A stretch of DNA of 64,000 bases from Aporrectodea caliginosa. Taxonomy: Eukaryota; Annelida; Clitellata; Crassiclitellata; Lumbricidae. The translations under genes were made by a program, and so were the position numbers. The notes beneath the pieces are model-generated. The model was not told the origin of the DNA and searched no databases. It worked only from the letters and a program-made list of their open reading frames with translations. This document shows positions 62,440-64,000 of the stretch, piece after piece. Position 1 is the first letter of the stretch. Every line of letters starts with the position of its first letter. The DNA lies in contig JACEVL010000100.1 of NCBI GenBank assembly GCA_020284085.1, positions 1,560,209 through 1,624,208 of the forward strand. The letters run 5' to 3'.

Positions 62440-64000
62440 AGTTCTTCACAAAGCTCAACAGCAGCAATTCAGAAGCTTAGAAGGTATAATCTAATGGTAT
62501 GCTGTGTTTGTTTACGCACCTCTGGAAAACTCATAAGAAACGTAAAGGTTGCGCAATATATTTTCCATATTTCATGTGTCGTGATGCATATCAGTGTATA
62601 TACATATCAGAGATGTCGCACGTACTTTGGCATAAAGTACTTTTGGTGTGAAGTATGACAACAAGTGCCTATAGGTACACGTGCCATCTAACAGCAAGTT
62701 AAATAGTCAAGACGACAATACACAATGACATTTTGTCCAATTGTCCCACAGAATCAAGGGGTTACAGCGCCTGATTCTCCAAGTGTCACGAATATGGTAG
62801 TCAGCTTACACATAATATAGGCCCTATACATTGAGTTAAAGCCCAAGCATGATCTCTTAAATTCTACACTATGGACCCGACCCTTGTAGGCGTGACTAAT
62901 AAAGATCTGCCTGCCAATGAGCGTCTGCCTGAAGCCAGCTTGACAAGTATAACCTCCGTGTCCAATGAAGGAGAGGTTAGATCAACTAAATCACCAGAAT
63001 TACGTGCGAAACAATTTCGTTGCGTGACAGAATTATACCCAGCTGCACAGAATTCAATGAGTTGGATTTGTTCAGCTGATAACACTACCAAATAGATCAG
63101 ACTATTGGCGTAGATGGACCACGCGATGTTGCTGTTTCCCGAAGCAATTTATATTAAGACGATAATCATTCATTCAAGTATTTATATAGCACCTCTTCAA
63201 GGAAACTACTCGGATGGACATGGTCCATCTAAGAACCGACTGGAACCAGATAAATCCAAAACTGCCAAACTATGACATTTTGATAATGACTAGTTGGTAA
63301 CCAATCAGAATAAAATCTGTGTCTGTACTGTTCTGTGCTTTCATCCTAAAGAACTTTTGTCGCACATTTCAAGTCTCGAATACAAGTACGAGTCATGAAA
63401 AATCTGTAGTCAAGTTGTACGAGTGTCATGTACAGTATTTCTGATAGATTCTGCTTTACACGCCTCAGCAGAAATTCCTCAGAAGCTTAAAATGCAAAAG
63501 TAATCATTTAGGGCCTACTAACTCTGTACAATTCCTCAATAATTCTATTCTCGATTCAAGACAACTTGGAATCAGCTTTTATCCTCCGTAGGCTGTCTTT
63601 CTGCCTTGTCGGAATGATCCAAGAATTTATTTAATTGAAAATCTAGCCTAGTTTTTATCACTGTTCTGTTGTTACCCATTCCATTATTATAGCAATGTTG
63701 TAAAAGTATTGAGATTAGATTAAATTATATTAGATAATAAGCAAAAAGAAAAATGGTAAAAGTAGCACATTTAACTACACACCTCTACAGAGCTTCTCAG
63801 AATCTTAAAGGCAGGTCTATAAGGTATATGTAGCATCCCTACCTTAAAAGAAAACTCCTCGTAATTTCGTACTACTACTAATAGCATCCATTGTTATACA
63901 ATAGCTTTTGGCTGCAGGGCCGCTGACATAGAGACATCGAACCTTATCTTTCCTTACCTTACTTTATATACACTCTTCTAAGCTTTCTAGTACGAGGATC
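62440..64000. other. Probable intron of the synaptotagmin-like gene
   Basis: AT-rich DNA with a LINE 3'-end remnant at 63165-63230. Overlapping frames on both strands at 62864-63095 lack splice context or domain and I leave them unassigned. Confidence 0.5.

Noticed and set aside
62864..63095. Overlapping 75-codon frames on both strands
   Set aside because: No domain or splice signals; lies in a probable intron.

Overview
This window is animal (metazoan) genomic DNA: split exons with GT/AG borders, very abundant microsatellites and many DNA transposons. Protein content (a double C-type-lectin receptor and a synaptotagmin-7-like exon), tRNA-derived SINEs, CR1/L2-like LINE ends and a very frequent TAGGCCTA-type word suggest an invertebrate deuterostome, perhaps an echinoderm. 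The species assignment is inference only.

Region 1 (about 1.3-28.2 kb) is a tandem segmental duplication carrying a cell-surface receptor gene on the minus strand. The right-hand gene (8 exons, 20590 down to 11978) can be assembled with every exon junction in phase into a 554-residue type I membrane protein: signal peptide, two C-type-lectin-like domains each split over two exons, a Thr/Ser/Pro-rich stalk, one transmembrane helix, and a cytoplasmic tail with four tyrosines (a YxxM motif, an ITIM-like SxYxxV motif and two more). The left-hand copy (exons 1-6, 7442 down to 1404) is a pseudogene with a 1-base deletion and a 1-base insertion. A truncated stub of a third tail exon lies at about 28.15 kb, where the duplication ends in simple repeats.

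Upstream of the intact gene is a two-layer transposon (21214-25673). A maT-like (DD37D) Tc1/mariner remnant with TA target duplication is split by a 3.5-kb element with inverted minisatellite arms and a decayed ORF of the invertebrate 'GCDT' family, whose acidic motifs recall XPG/FEN1-type nucleases. The other copy of the duplication has the exact empty TA site (8142-8143).

Region 2 (about 28-61.9 kb) has no gene I can support. It is a transposon and simple-repeat landscape: nine different families of hAT-type elements (seven of the ten copies in the window lie here with 8-base or near 8-base target duplications), a fold-back maT element with two head-to-head transposase 3' ends, an internally deleted mariner-like element, LINE 3' fragments, SINEs, a 15-bp GATCA satellite and many minisatellites.

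Region 3 (61939-62404, minus strand) is one exon of a synaptotagmin-7-like gene: a low-complexity linker and the first half of the C2A domain. The rest of that gene was not found in the window.
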